From positions 4,588,001-4,652,000 of the forward strand of contig NZ_CP120836.1 of NCBI RefSeq assembly GCF_049200465.1: a stretch of 64,000 nt of DNA, in the 5' to 3' direction. The DNA comes from Leptothermofonsia sp049200465 (GTDB taxonomy: Bacteria > Cyanobacteriota > Cyanobacteriia > Leptolyngbyales > Leptolyngbyaceae). Shown here piece after piece: positions 17,699 to 27,177 of the stretch. A model generated the notes under the pieces. It did not search any database. It was given only the letters and a program-made list of their open reading frames with translations, and had not been told where the DNA came from. Within the stretch, counting starts at the first letter, position 1. Every line of letters starts with the position of its first letter. Both the position numbers and the translations under genes were made by a program.

Positions 17699-18736
17699 TT
17701 AATAATTACGCGAACGGCTACTGAAGACTCGTTGCAGTTGCTGGAAGTTCTCCAGCACCCGTCCGGTTCCCAACACCACACAACTGAGCGGATCGGCGGC
17801 AACGTGAACCACAATTCCCGTTTCGTGGCTGATTAAGGTATCGATGCCTTTTAGCAAGGCGCCGCCACCTGCCAGCATGATACCGCGATCAATAATATCA
17901 GCGGCCAGTTCCGGGGGGGTGCGCTCCAGGGTGCGTTTTACGGCATCCACAATCACGGCCAGCGGCTCGGACATGCTCTCCCGGATTTCGGGAGCTTTTA
18001 CGGTAACGGTGCGGGGTAGTCCCGAAAGCAGGTGCAACCCACGCACTTCCATAATCGCGTCATCTTCGACGGGGTAGGCAGAACCAATCGTGATTTTGAT
18101 TTCTTCTGCGGTGCGATCGCCAATCACCAGGTTATGAACTTTCTTCATGTACTGGGCGATCGACTCATTCAATTCATCTCCCGCAACCCGGACCGATTCA
18201 CTCAGTACCGTACCCTGCAAACTCAACACTGCCACCTCGGTGGTACCGCCGCCAATGTCTACAATCATGTTGCCTGTAGGTTCGGCAACTGGCAAACCCG
18301 CCCCAATCGCAGCGGCAACTGGCTCATCAATCAAATAAACTTCTCTAGCGCCTGCTTCTTTTGCCGCATCTTCCACAGCCCGACGTTCTACCCCCGTCAC
18401 CCCACTGGGGATGCCAATCACAATCCGGGGAGAAACCAACGTTTTACCTTCATGAACACGAGCAATAAAATGCTTGAGCATGAGTTCGGCGGTATCAAAG
18501 TCAGCAATGACCCCATCCCTAAGGGGGCGTAGGGCTACGACATTTCCAGGAGTACGCCCCAACATTCTCTTCGCGTCTTCCCCAACGGCCAATGGCACTT
18601 TTGCATCCTGGTCAATCGCTACTACAGAAGGTTCCTGAAGAACAATTCCTTTACCTGACACGTAAACCAACGTATTTGCTGTGCCAAGGTCAATACCCAT
18701 ATCCCGCGAAAGGGAAAAACGCCTGAAAAAGCCCAC
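17699..18736 (-). CDS. mreB: rod shape-determining protein MreB
   Basis: A 345-residue bacterial actin of normal length. The phosphate 1 motif is DLGTANTLVYV, the second phosphate loop IVDIGGGTTEVAVLS, and the adenosine motif MLAGGGALLKG. It forms filaments under the membrane that guide wall synthesis. It is the first gene of the mreB-mreC-mreD cluster; the spacer upstream is AT-rich and should hold the operon promoter. Confidence 0.97.
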   Translation of the reverse strand: MGFFRRFSLSRDMGIDLGTANTLVYVSGKGIVLQEPSVVAIDQDAKVPLAVGEDAKRMLGRTPGNVVALRPLRDGVIADFDTAELMLKHFIARVHEGKTLVSPRIVIGIPSGVTGVERRAVEDAAKEAGAREVYLIDEPVAAAIGAGLPVAEPTGNMIVDIGGGTTEVAVLSLQGTVLSESVRVAGDELNESIAQYMKKVHNLVIGDRTAEEIKITIGSAYPVEDDAIMEVRGLHLLSGLPRTVTVKAPEIRESMSEPLAVIVDAVKRTLERTPPELAADIIDRGIMLAGGGALLKGIDTLISHETGIVVHVAADPLSCVVLGTGRVLENFQQLQRVFSSRSRNY

Positions 18737-19067
18737 TATCTTCTACGCCAGAATGACCTGAATACTAAACCGCAAATGCAATCAAAGTTGGATTTTATTA
18801 CGTTTTTGATCGCGCGTCTAGCGAGGAGCTTAACCCTCTGAATAAAAGATTACTTGGATGCTAATAAAGGATTCCTGAATTAAGGTCAGGGAGGGAATCT
18901 AATCAAAAGTCGAAAAGTTGATAGGTTATTTTTATGTTTAATGTTTGAAGTCTAGTAGCGTTGTAGAATACAGAGATTTTGGATTGTGATTCTTGTTTAA
19001 GTAAGGGCGTCTTGTTGGGGAGAGAGTAGGGCGTGGAGAATAGGGAGTGGGATGACATTAACGCACA

Positions 19068-19206
19068 TAAGTAGCTAGGTGCAATTAAAAAGATAATTTC
19101 GAGTAATTAAGGTGGAAGGGTGAAGTCCCCTGCCTGGAGCACAGCTCCCAATCTCCTCTTTAGAAATTAATTATGACTACAGAAATTAATTATGACTACC
19201 TACTTA
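19068..19206 (+). repeat. family B miniature element, copy 2, with internal tandem duplication
   Basis: TA pairs at 19068-19069 and 19205-19206 flank a 135-bp copy that begins AGTAGCTAGGTGCAATTAA. Near its right end AGAAATTAATTATGACTAC is present twice in tandem (19-bp unit), which explains the extra length. It lies in the 821-bp spacer between mreB and ssb; the stretch 18737-19060 is AT-rich and holds no gene. Confidence 0.75.
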
Positions 19207-19425
19207 CGAGAAAACATTTTCACCGTCTCCATAGAATGGTATAGCACCCTTGTGCTACCACAGCGGTTCTGAATCTGTTGTGAGATGAAAAGGCTTTTTA
19301 AGTGAGAAAGCGTTCCTGCGGAGTTCCTTCTCATAATCCAGACTGTTAATATGAACTTTTATGTGAGTGGAGGTGAACGGGAGAATGCTAAAGTAAATTG
19401 AAAATTGAAATTTATTTAGAACCTT

Positions 19426-19525
19426 GGTGTTGCTGAAAAGCAATATGAATCAAAACGAGGTTTTGAGCATGCAGCATCTATTTCATGCCTAAATTCAGTA
19501 ACTTCATACCAAAATTCAGTAATGC
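19426..19525 (-). repeat. family D palindromic element, copy 2
   Basis: Starts GGTGTTGCTGAAAAGCA and ends TTCAGTAATGCC. The right end is duplicated (AAATTCAGTAAC then AAATTCAGTAATGCC, 22 bp apart). It ends 32 bp before the ssb start codon. Confidence 0.7.
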
Positions 19526-19557
19526 CTAGAAACTTTATAGGGTATTGGGAATCGAGT

Positions 19558-19923
19558 ATGAGTCTTAATTCTGTAATTTTGGTCGGTCGAGTGGGTGGAG
19601 AGCCAGATGTGAAATATTTTGAGTCTGGCACTGTAAAATGCAACCTTACTTTAGCAGTCAATCGGGTGTCTCGCAATAATGATCAACCAGACTGGTTCAA
19701 TTTAGAATTGTGGGGTAAGCAAGCTGAAGTGGCTGCCAATTATGTGCGGAAGGGAAGCTTAATTGGTGTGAGCGGTTCTCTTAAGTTTGACTATTGGAAA
19801 GACCGCAACACTGGAACAGACCGCAACAAGCCGGTCATTCGGGTAGAACGGTTGGAGTTGCTGGGCTCTCGTCGTGACAACGGCGCTGAAATGAGCAACA
19901 ACGGTTATGATGATGAGTTTTAA
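19558..19923 (+). CDS. ssb: single-stranded DNA-binding protein
   Basis: A 121-residue SSB with one OB fold (NSVILVGRVGGEPDVKYFES, NLTLAVNR, WFNLELWGKQAE, VSGSLKFDYW). The start at ATG 19558 (MSLNSVILVGR) is the family start; the open frame upstream to 19522 is translated from the family D repeat. The tail is short and ends YDDEF, a reduced version of the acidic tip that binds partner proteins. Replication and repair role is well established for the family. Confidence 0.93.
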   Translation: MSLNSVILVGRVGGEPDVKYFESGTVKCNLTLAVNRVSRNNDQPDWFNLELWGKQAEVAANYVRKGSLIGVSGSLKFDYWKDRNTGTDRNKPVIRVERLELLGSRRDNGAEMSNNGYDDEF

Positions 19924-20004
19924 GGTGAGTATTCTCAAGCTCAGGAAAGTATGCTTTCCAGGTTGCACCAGGTAGAATCCAGGTAAAATATGATATCCAT
20001 GTTC

Positions 20005-20085
20005 GGGTTTTGCTGAACTTGGGTATGAAATAGGTACTGTATGCTCAAAACTTTGTTTCGATTCATACTGCTTTTCAGCAATGCC
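20005..20085 (+). repeat. family D palindromic element, copy 4
   Basis: GGGTTTTGCTGAACTTGGG to CTTTTCAGCAATGCC, 81 bp, same orientation and size as the nested copy at 29957-30038. Confidence 0.75.
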
Positions 20086-20308
20086 TCGTATCCCTGACGA
20101 CTGCCCCAAATTGTCTTGACTATAGAGGGCAGAATTAGCAAAATATGACCTTGCAAAGTTCCACTAAGACTTAAACTCTTGCATCAGAATATACCAGGTT
20201 CATCACAAACTGCTTCAGGTCGGGACGATGATCTCGCGAGTACCCATAGGTCAGGGTGATGAGTAATGGCACAGCACTCTCGATTAACGCTGGTTCCTCA
20301 TACGACCC

Positions 20309-20594
20309 TTCAACTGCAAAGGAAATTCCATCCGCATGGGCACTTTGACGCTCGATGCCAAACTTTTAGGCAAGCCTCAAGCCAATGTTGATGCCAACCC
20401 TAAGCCATTCAAAATCATCGCTTTTACCACCACTCCTGGACTAATCCGCTCCCCTAGTCTTCGCCTAAGTGCCTATTGACCTATCCTACAATTTCTACCT
20501 CGTCTACCAATCCAGCAGCAATGTCCAGATGATCGAGGTTTTGCGCTATCAACTCGTTGTTAATACCACACCCCCTTTGCCCAAAGCCTTGTAA
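20309..20594 (+). pseudogene. decayed gene of unknown family
   Basis: Two frames carry protein-like sequence: 20309-20479 reads MGTLTLDAKLLGKPQANVD and onward to LRLSAY before a stop, and 20469-20594 continues in a second frame with DLSYNFYLVYQSSSN and ends VNTTPPLPKAL. Joining them with one frame change gives a smooth sequence. There is no intact start. I do not recognise the parent family. It lies in the 788-bp spacer between ssb and the nucleosidase gene, where only it and a family D repeat are visible. Confidence 0.45.
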
Positions 20595-20711
20595 AAGCTA
20601 TGCTTTTAAATGAATTCCTTATGGGATCCTTCAAAGGTGCAATGTCGGTTGCAACACCAAGTATGCCGCTTTTAGTTTTCGCTGGTGCCATTTCTCCTGA
20701 TTTTTGTTTGG

Positions 20712-21395
20712 TCACACTGTAAACAGGGCACTGGTTAAAGTCTGTAGAACCTTCAGCCCCTGTAGAGAACCTTGAATCATCCGAGTAGCTGCGATGGGTT
20801 GGCGGATCATACTGAGTCCTAGCGGTAGTATTTGAAGGCTTCCATCTGAAGCGAATGCCGCTGACAGGTCTGGAAGATCGTGATGGCAGTCGTCACTAAT
20901 AACCCGCAGGGTTGCGATCGCAATCCCCACCTGCTGAAAGAATTTCAGGGCTGCGTAGCCCTCCATATCCACTACATCGGCATAAAGGGAGAGTGATCGC
21001 TTCTCTGCAACTGAACAGACTACGCGATCGCTTGTCAGCGCTTTGACCAAAGGTATCTGCTCACCCAGTTTCTGTCGCAGGAGGGAGGTGAGGGGGCGAT
21101 CGCAAAGAAGAGGGGGTAGAGAGTGATAGAAGCATTCTCGGTAAAGCACAATATCGCCAACAGCATATTGGGGAGACAAGCTACCGCATAATCCCATCAT
21201 CAAAATACTGGCCGGGTAAGCAAAACATCCATCCTGATACAACCCTTCCAAATACCGATTGAGAGACAAAGGCCCGACAGGAACTGGCAGTACCCTGGGC
21301 GGATTAGCAACTTTCCCCAACCCCTGACAAACCGCCCGGTACTCTATTCCCTGCGGAACAAGAATGATTTGTATTGGAAAAGTCGAGCGAGGCAT
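20712..21395 (-). CDS. phosphorylase/nucleosidase superfamily protein
   Basis: A 227-residue protein of the PNP/MTA-nucleosidase (PNP_UDP_1) fold. Visible are the glycine motif MMGLCGSLSPQYAVGDIV, the ribose-binding motif VVDMEGYA and the RVISDDCHHDLPD strand with an Asp pair where the purine-binding Asp lies. Similar proteins include the hopanoid-linked HpnG phosphorylase and futalosine or MTA/SAH nucleosidases. The N-terminus (IQIILVPQGIEYRAVCQGL) fits the HpnG-like group best. The exact substrate cannot be told from this sequence. Confidence 0.75.
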   Translation of the reverse strand: MPRSTFPIQIILVPQGIEYRAVCQGLGKVANPPRVLPVPVGPLSLNRYLEGLYQDGCFAYPASILMMGLCGSLSPQYAVGDIVLYRECFYHSLPPLLCDRPLTSLLRQKLGEQIPLVKALTSDRVVCSVAEKRSLSLYADVVDMEGYAALKFFQQVGIAIATLRVISDDCHHDLPDLSAAFASDGSLQILPLGLSMIRQPIAATRMIQGSLQGLKVLQTLTSALFTV

Positions 21396-21464
21396 TAGTG
21401 GCGGGAGAGAAGTTGTTAGTTGTTAGAGAAGGAGGAAGGAAGAAGGAAGTCAGGAGACAGGAAT

Positions 21465-21579
21465 TATAGTGGTAGTCATTATGGTTAGGATGGGGTGCAA
21501 GGGTGGAACCCCTGGCTAGGGGCGAAGCCCCCCACTCCTCTCTAATTCCAATGTCCTAATGCAACCGCGTAGAGCTATA
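21465..21579 (+). repeat. family A miniature element, copy 7
   Basis: A full 111-bp copy between TA pairs at 21465-21466 and 21578-21579, beginning TAGTGGTAGTCATTATGG and ending CGTAGAGCTA. The rest of the 434-bp spacer (to 21829) is repetitive CCACCTATCCA-type sequence and has no convincing gene. Confidence 0.85.
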
Positions 21580-21829
21580 GAAGTCAGAGATTGGGGATTG
21601 GGGGCCAGGGATCAGGGATTGGAGCAATTTAGAATTCATCCACCTATCCACTCATCCACCTATCCACCCATTCACCCCTATCTCAAAAAATTGCTTCACT
21701 TTGGCATTCCTGAGCTAACGTGTATGCGAGATATGCACTACCTGTACAAAGAGGTTGCCAGGCGGGAGTTTGACAGCGTTCTGGGCAGTCTCGTGGTTTT
21801 TGCTGGCTTAGTTGGTGTTAGAGGAAGGA

Positions 21830-23599
21830 ATGAGCAATTCACTCGCATTATACAGACCCTCCATTCTTGAACTGGCGCGGGAAGGAAATTTTCGGGCGAT
21901 CGCCTTCTGGATTAACAGCCTGCTGGGTCCCTATGGCATCTATATTCACGCCACCCCCAGCCGCTCTGGGCAATTGAATATCCTGGTTGATTTCAAACAG
22001 CCCCGACGCCGGGAGTTTTACATGGCACTGCGGAAGCATTTAGTGCGTTTTATTTGCTATCGCCTCTGGACGTTGAACTCAGAAAAGATCCGGGATGTCC
22101 GGATCATTGCCCGCATTGCTGGGGAATCTGACATCCTCTGGAAACAGTCAGTGCGGATTGTTACTCCAGCCAATCGGGAAAAGTTGCGCAAACCGGGCCA
22201 TCCCCAAAGCTCCAGCCCCCTGCGCACCCTCACCCGCCGGGGAGCGGCCTGGATTCGATTCCAGATCATGCGATCGGCTATGGTGAGCCGTTTAACGGTG
22301 GCGAGTCTCTTTCTGTGCTACTGGTTACTGTATTGGGAACTGGCAGGCAAACATGCGGCCGAGCAGACTTTAGCGGCGATGACCTCTAGCGCGATCGTCG
22401 TCGAGCAAACCGACCAAACCTCCACCAAGGGGCAACTGCGGGCAGGAACTCCCTCTAACGTGCCCAATGAAAGTAGCCTGGCAGTGTTGGGACAAAGCAT
22501 TCAGCAAGAACTGGTGCAAAAAACAGTCGCCGACCAGTTTGCCGGAAAGGTGGTGTATCAGGTAAAACCCACCGATGGGGAAAAGGTCATTGCCCTGACC
22601 TTCGATGATGGCCCCTGGGAAAACACCACAGAGCAGGTGCTGGATATTCTCAAGCAAAATGACATCAAGGCGACCTTCTTTTGGGTGGGGCAGGCGCTTC
22701 AGAAAAACCCAGAAATTGCCCGCAAGGTAGTCGCTGATGGCCACGCTATTGGTAACCATACCTGGCGGCACATTATGGAGAACGTGGATGAAGTCACAGC
22801 CGCAGAGGAATTTAACAACATGGCGCGGCTGATTTATGAAACCACAGGCTTGCACACTAATTTATTTCGACCGCCAGGCGGCAATCTCGAAGGCTCGATG
22901 GCACCCTACGCCAAAAATCAAAAGAGTGTCATTACCATGTGGTCTGCCGAGTCGGATGATTATTATGTTTCTGCGCCCATCATTGTGGACAATGTGCTGA
23001 GTCGGGCACAGCCGGGGGGCATTGTGCTGATGCATGATGGAGGGGGTGATCGCACCCAAACCGTGCAGGCCCTTCCCCAAATCATCACCGCCCTGAAACA
23101 ACAGGGATACCGATTTGTCACTGTCCCAGAGTTATTGGCTCTACAAGCCAAAGACGAAACTATTGTTCAACCACCGGTGAGTAACGTCACCGATCCGTCC
23201 CTCCTTGAGCCCAGCCTGAATGAAACAGGCGCTGGTGGTTCCCAGGAAAATCCAGCGATCGTGCCCACCACTGACCCCAACCAGGTACCAGGGGCAGATA
23301 CCTTCAATCAGTTTCAACAAAATTCATCCGCAATGCCCACAGAGGTCCCCACTCCAGACAGCCTGACGCCAAATAGTCTCACTCCAGGCGTTAACGAGAG
23401 TAATACCTCTGATTTTCAACCCAATCCAATGGGAGCACCAGCCGCTAACCCAGCGCCGGGAGAAGCGATGGGAACGCCCCAGGAAAATCCACTCGCTGCA
23501 CCGACCCTGAATCAAGTTCCCAATCCCGATGAAGGATTAAACAGCGACTCCGAGGACACTCTGGCGGATGCTTCTATTTCTAACTCCTGGGAACTTTAG
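21830..23599 (+). CDS. polysaccharide deacetylase (NodB domain) membrane protein
   Basis: A 589-residue protein; ATG 21830 follows GAGGAAGG, while the frame upstream uses a TTG. Residues 1-120 are a cyanobacterial N-terminal domain I cannot name; a membrane helix lies at about 155-175; the NodB domain spans about 245-440 with LTFDDGPW (metal-binding Asp pair), HTWRH (metal His), FRPPGG and LMHDGGGD. This is a carbohydrate esterase 4 that removes acetyl groups from peptidoglycan or another glycan outside the membrane. The last 150 residues are Pro/Asn/Thr-rich and disordered. Confidence 0.88.
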   Translation: MSNSLALYRPSILELAREGNFRAIAFWINSLLGPYGIYIHATPSRSGQLNILVDFKQPRRREFYMALRKHLVRFICYRLWTLNSEKIRDVRIIARIAGESDILWKQSVRIVTPANREKLRKPGHPQSSSPLRTLTRRGAAWIRFQIMRSAMVSRLTVASLFLCYWLLYWELAGKHAAEQTLAAMTSSAIVVEQTDQTSTKGQLRAGTPSNVPNESSLAVLGQSIQQELVQKTVADQFAGKVVYQVKPTDGEKVIALTFDDGPWENTTEQVLDILKQNDIKATFFWVGQALQKNPEIARKVVADGHAIGNHTWRHIMENVDEVTAAEEFNNMARLIYETTGLHTNLFRPPGGNLEGSMAPYAKNQKSVITMWSAESDDYYVSAPIIVDNVLSRAQPGGIVLMHDGGGDRTQTVQALPQIITALKQQGYRFVTVPELLALQAKDETIVQPPVSNVTDPSLLEPSLNETGAGGSQENPAIVPTTDPNQVPGADTFNQFQQNSSAMPTEVPTPDSLTPNSLTPGVNESNTSDFQPNPMGAPAANPAPGEAMGTPQENPLAAPTLNQVPNPDEGLNSDSEDTLADASISNSWEL

Positions 23600-23746
23600 C
23601 AAAGTTAGAAAGTCTACCAGTCTGGGTATACTGCATTCACCTTCTGCCAAAAGGAGGGTGATGTCCATTTCTGTGTATATTTCTATCTGAGCACTGAATT
23701 TCAACAGTGGTCTTCGAGATGCTTGTCCTTGCGGAGATTAGAAGCA

Positions 23747-24895
23747 ATGGTTCCACGTCAATGTTTTAGCCAGATTGCCGCGGCAGTTGCCGCAACAGTG
23801 ATGGTAGTAGGTGCGGTCACCAACTTTTCTAGTGCTCAGACGGTGCTTAAAGATGGAGACAACATCAGCGGGTATGTTCAAAATACTTCACCTACCTTTA
23901 CCTTCAGAAATACAACCGTTAAGGGAACTCCTGCCCAAAACGCTCGTGGGATTCAGTATACTTTTGTGGCTCAACGGGGTGACTATATTGAAATTGCGGT
24001 TGATCCAGAAGACGGCAGTGCTCTCAGACCGATTCTGGTGCTATTTCATCCCAACGGCAGACAGGTAGGCTTTAGCAATACATCCAACATCCTCCGGTAC
24101 ACAGCTCCCACAACAGGAACCTATCGACTTCTGGTACTGGGAGGGAGCAACACGCGGGGACGATACACTTTGGCGATCGATGGCTTGAGTACACCCAAAA
24201 CCGCCACCCCAACCTCTCAAGCAGACCAGGTGATGACTGATGTTTTACGCCTTAGAATCATCGGTTGCGGCGTACCCAATGTGGCCCGCATCAAGATTGG
24301 CAACGAGGAACGGTGCACCCGCGACATCGAAGCAGGCGTCTACACCTACGATGACACCACTAAGCGCATCACCCTGGTCGATTCTCGACGCGAATTGCTG
24401 GCTCAACGGTTACAGGTCAATGTGCTGGAGCGCTGCCCTTCCCCAGCAACTTCAGTCGCACAGATTACCATAACCGATCCTCAAGATGGGAAAGATTATA
24501 CTTACTGCGCTACCCCGACACGCTTTATCAAAGCCGGAACCTACCGCTATAACGTCACTACAGACGATTTATCCCCTACAACGGGGGCTCCGATAACAAC
24601 CCAACCCACTCCCCAACCTTCTCCTTCTCCCATCGCCGCTAGCGACAGCAGACGGCAACTACTACAAACTGAGTACGGTCTCACAGTGCTTGATGGCTGC
24701 CCTGCGGCCAGAACCAATCTAGTCGTGGTTGCCTTTCCAGAAAACAATCAAAGCTACATCTACTGCGCTAACCCCAACCGCCTGGTTCGTGCTGGCGAGT
24801 ATACTTACAATGCCACAACGGGCAATCTGGACCCAGCTCAGAAGCCTGCTCCCGCCTGTACACTGTCAATTGGGGGGGTGTGCTTAGTTAAATGA
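23747..24895 (+). CDS. exported PPC-domain protein with repeated Cys modules
   Basis: A 382-residue protein starting at ATG 23747 (MVPRQCFSQ) after GCGGAG; the frame upstream begins at a TTG. A signal peptide covers residues 1-31. Residues 32-145 are a bacterial pre-peptidase C-terminal (PPC)-like beta sandwich (FVAQRGDYIEIAVDPED, YRLLVLGG). The rest holds three related modules of about 60 residues, each with RRxLL, a VLxxCP Cys, a YxYC Cys and an AGxYxYN motif; the first is more diverged. A linker of Pro/Ser/Thr separates modules two and three. Paired cysteines suggest disulfides outside the cell. Function unknown. Confidence 0.75.
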   Translation: MVPRQCFSQIAAAVAATVMVVGAVTNFSSAQTVLKDGDNISGYVQNTSPTFTFRNTTVKGTPAQNARGIQYTFVAQRGDYIEIAVDPEDGSALRPILVLFHPNGRQVGFSNTSNILRYTAPTTGTYRLLVLGGSNTRGRYTLAIDGLSTPKTATPTSQADQVMTDVLRLRIIGCGVPNVARIKIGNEERCTRDIEAGVYTYDDTTKRITLVDSRRELLAQRLQVNVLERCPSPATSVAQITITDPQDGKDYTYCATPTRFIKAGTYRYNVTTDDLSPTTGAPITTQPTPQPSPSPIAASDSRRQLLQTEYGLTVLDGCPAARTNLVVVAFPENNQSYIYCANPNRLVRAGEYTYNATTGNLDPAQKPAPACTLSIGGVCLVK

Positions 24896-24911
24896 GCGGA
24901 AAAGTTTTGAG

Positions 24912-24987
24912 GTTAGGGCTTGGGCAAACCTCGGAGGTTTTATCGAGCATGCAGTATCTATTTCCTAACCAGATTCAGCAGTGCCTG
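24912..24987 (+). repeat. family F left half joined to family D right half
   Basis: TTAGGGCTTGGGCAAACCTC and GGAGGTTTTA match the family F left half at 10433, then CGAGCATGCAGTATCTATT to CAGCAGTGCCTG matches the right half of family D. It lies 63 bp before hemE. Confidence 0.5.
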
Positions 24988-25049
24988 TAAAACCGTCATC
25001 CTGGAATGGTAAGCTAGCAAATGCACTAAAAATTCTAGGATGACGTTAG

Positions 25050-26114
25050 ATGACCGGGTCAACCCAGGTTCCCTATTTGCTAAGGGCTGCGCGTGGTGAA
25101 GTATTGGATCGCCCTCCTGTTTGGATGATGCGTCAGGCTGGACGTTATATGAAGGTCTACCGGGAGTTGCGGGACCGGTATCCTTCCTTTCGGGAGCGTT
25201 CTGAAAATGTCGATCTGGCTGTTGAAATTTCATTGCAGCCGTTCCGAGCTTTCCAGCCGGATGGGGTAATCCTGTTTTCTGACATTCTGACACCTTTACC
25301 CGGAATCGGGATTCCCTTTGATATTGTTGAAAGTCGGGGGCCTGTGATTGACCCACCCATTCGTAGCCTGGAGCAGATTAACCAGCTTCGTTCGTTAGAG
25401 CCGGAAATTTCGTTGCCATTTATTCGGGAAATCCTACAAACCCTACGGCGGGAGGTTGGTAACCGTGCTACCGTGTTAGGTTTTGTTGGGGCTCCCTGGA
25501 CGCTGGCAGCTTACGCGATCGAGGGCAAAAGCTCCAAGGATTACACTCTGATTAAGGGCATGGCATTCAGTCGGCCAGAAATGCTACACCAATTTTTAGC
25601 GAAGCTAGCGGATGCGATCGCCGTCTATGTTCGCTACCAAATTGATTCGGGCGCTCAGGTTGTGCAGATGTTTGATTCCTGGGCAGGGCAACTCAGCCCA
25701 CAGGACTATGACACCTTTGCCCTTCCCTACCAGCAGCGCGTAGTACAGCAGGTGAAGGCGACCCATCCCGATACGCCTCTGATTCTTTACATCAATGGCA
25801 GCGCTGGAATTTTGGAACGGATGGGGCAGTCTGGGGTGGATATTGTCAGCGTTGACTGGACAGTCGATATGGCAGATGCTCGCCGTCGTCTGGGTTCTAC
25901 CCTTGGGGTACAGGGGAATGTGGATCCCTCTGCCCTGTTTGGTTCCAGGGAGTTTATCCGCGATCGCATCCTCGACACCATTCGCAAAGCAGGCGGTCAC
26001 AAACATATTCTCAATCTGGGGCATGGTATTCTACCCAACACTCCCGAAGAAAATGCCGCCTATTTCTTTGAAATTGGCAAGCAGACCGATCAGTTACTGG
26101 CTGTTCATGCTTAA
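25050..26114 (+). CDS. hemE: uroporphyrinogen decarboxylase
   Basis: A 354-residue HemE, which converts uroporphyrinogen III to coproporphyrinogen III on the way to haem and chlorophyll. The signature PVWMMRQAGRYMKVY is near residue 22, the second signature GFVGAPWTLAAY near 145, and ILNLGHGILPNTPEEN near the C-terminus. Length is normal and catalytic residues are present. An SDR gene follows after 6 bp and is probably cotranscribed. Confidence 0.97.
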   Translation: MTGSTQVPYLLRAARGEVLDRPPVWMMRQAGRYMKVYRELRDRYPSFRERSENVDLAVEISLQPFRAFQPDGVILFSDILTPLPGIGIPFDIVESRGPVIDPPIRSLEQINQLRSLEPEISLPFIREILQTLRREVGNRATVLGFVGAPWTLAAYAIEGKSSKDYTLIKGMAFSRPEMLHQFLAKLADAIAVYVRYQIDSGAQVVQMFDSWAGQLSPQDYDTFALPYQQRVVQQVKATHPDTPLILYINGSAGILERMGQSGVDIVSVDWTVDMADARRRLGSTLGVQGNVDPSALFGSREFIRDRILDTIRKAGGHKHILNLGHGILPNTPEENAAYFFEIGKQTDQLLAVHA

Positions 26115-26120
26115 CTCCTG

Positions 26121-27092
26121 ATGACATCCAAGCGGATTTTCGTGACTGGCGCGAGTGGCTGTATTGGTCACTATGTGGTCGAAGCCTTGATTCAAGAAAC
26201 TAACCACGAGTTGTATCTGCTGCTTAGAAACCCGGAAAAGCTCAAGGTTGACTACAGGGCGCGCCCCGGCATCACAGTTCTGCAAGCGGATCTGCGGGAA
26301 ATTGAGCGGTTTAGTTCACTGCTCAAAACAATGGATGGTGCAGTACTGATTGCAACTGCGTGGGGAGGGCCACAGGAAGTCTATGACATCAACGTCGTCA
26401 AAATGCTTCAGTTGATGAACTTGCTCGATCCAGAGAAATGTGAGCAAGTCATCTACTTTTCAACAGCCAGCATTCTTGATCGCCAGAATCAACTCCTGCA
26501 AGAAGCGGGTGAGATTGGAACGGATTACATTCGCTCCAAATATCTGTGCTACCAGCAACTCTCTAAACTGGCGATCGCCCCCCGCATTACCACATTGTTT
26601 CCAACCCTACTGCTGGGAGGTGATGCTAACAAGCCCTACTCCCACATTTCTTCCGGCATTCCCCAGGTAGAAGAGTGGCTGTGGTTACTCCGTTTTTTAC
26701 AAACCGATGCCAGTTTCCATTTCATCCACGGTAAAGATATCGCTCAAATTGTGCGCCACCTAATTGATCACCCCCCCGCCGAGAATGAACCCCACCAGTT
26801 AGTTCTGGGCAATCAGATGGTGACGGTGAATCAGGCGATCGAAGAGTCCTGTGCTTACTTGAATAAACGCATTTATTTTCGGATTCCGCTAACGCCCAAG
26901 TTAGCCAACCTGATCATCCGCCTGTTTCGCATTCGGATGGCGGCCTGGGATCGCTTCTCTATGAATTACCGCCACTTCACCCATCAGCGTGTGGTGAGCC
27001 CAGAAGATTTTGGTTTACCCACCTACTGTGCCACCTTCACTGATGTCCTTAAAATTAGCGGAGTAGGGCGTAGACGGAAAAGAAGAAGGTAG
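26121..27092 (+). CDS. NAD(P)-dependent epimerase/reductase (SDR)
   Basis: A 323-residue extended short-chain dehydrogenase with the Rossmann motif FVTGASGCIGHYV at residues 6-18. The active-site Ser lies in YFSTASILD and a YIRSKYLCYQQ segment supplies the Tyr-x3-Lys region (YIRSK). It starts 6 bp after hemE, so the two are likely coexpressed, but SDR sequences do not reveal the substrate. A basic tail (GRRRKRRR) is unusual. It could act on a sugar nucleotide, a lipid precursor or a flavonoid-like compound. Confidence 0.82.
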   Translation: MTSKRIFVTGASGCIGHYVVEALIQETNHELYLLLRNPEKLKVDYRARPGITVLQADLREIERFSSLLKTMDGAVLIATAWGGPQEVYDINVVKMLQLMNLLDPEKCEQVIYFSTASILDRQNQLLQEAGEIGTDYIRSKYLCYQQLSKLAIAPRITTLFPTLLLGGDANKPYSHISSGIPQVEEWLWLLRFLQTDASFHFIHGKDIAQIVRHLIDHPPAENEPHQLVLGNQMVTVNQAIEESCAYLNKRIYFRIPLTPKLANLIIRLFRIRMAAWDRFSMNYRHFTHQRVVSPEDFGLPTYCATFTDVLKISGVGRRRKRRR

Positions 27093-27177
27093 GGTTTTCA
27101 GGAGTGGATGGGTGGGGAAAGTGATGGAGTGGAAAACCACTAACAACCAACAACTACCCTCTCACCCCTCTGCCCCA

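Noticed and set aside
21559..21870. Possible 103-residue protein on the plus strand
   Set aside because: It begins inside a family A element and runs through repetitive CCACCTATCC spacer.
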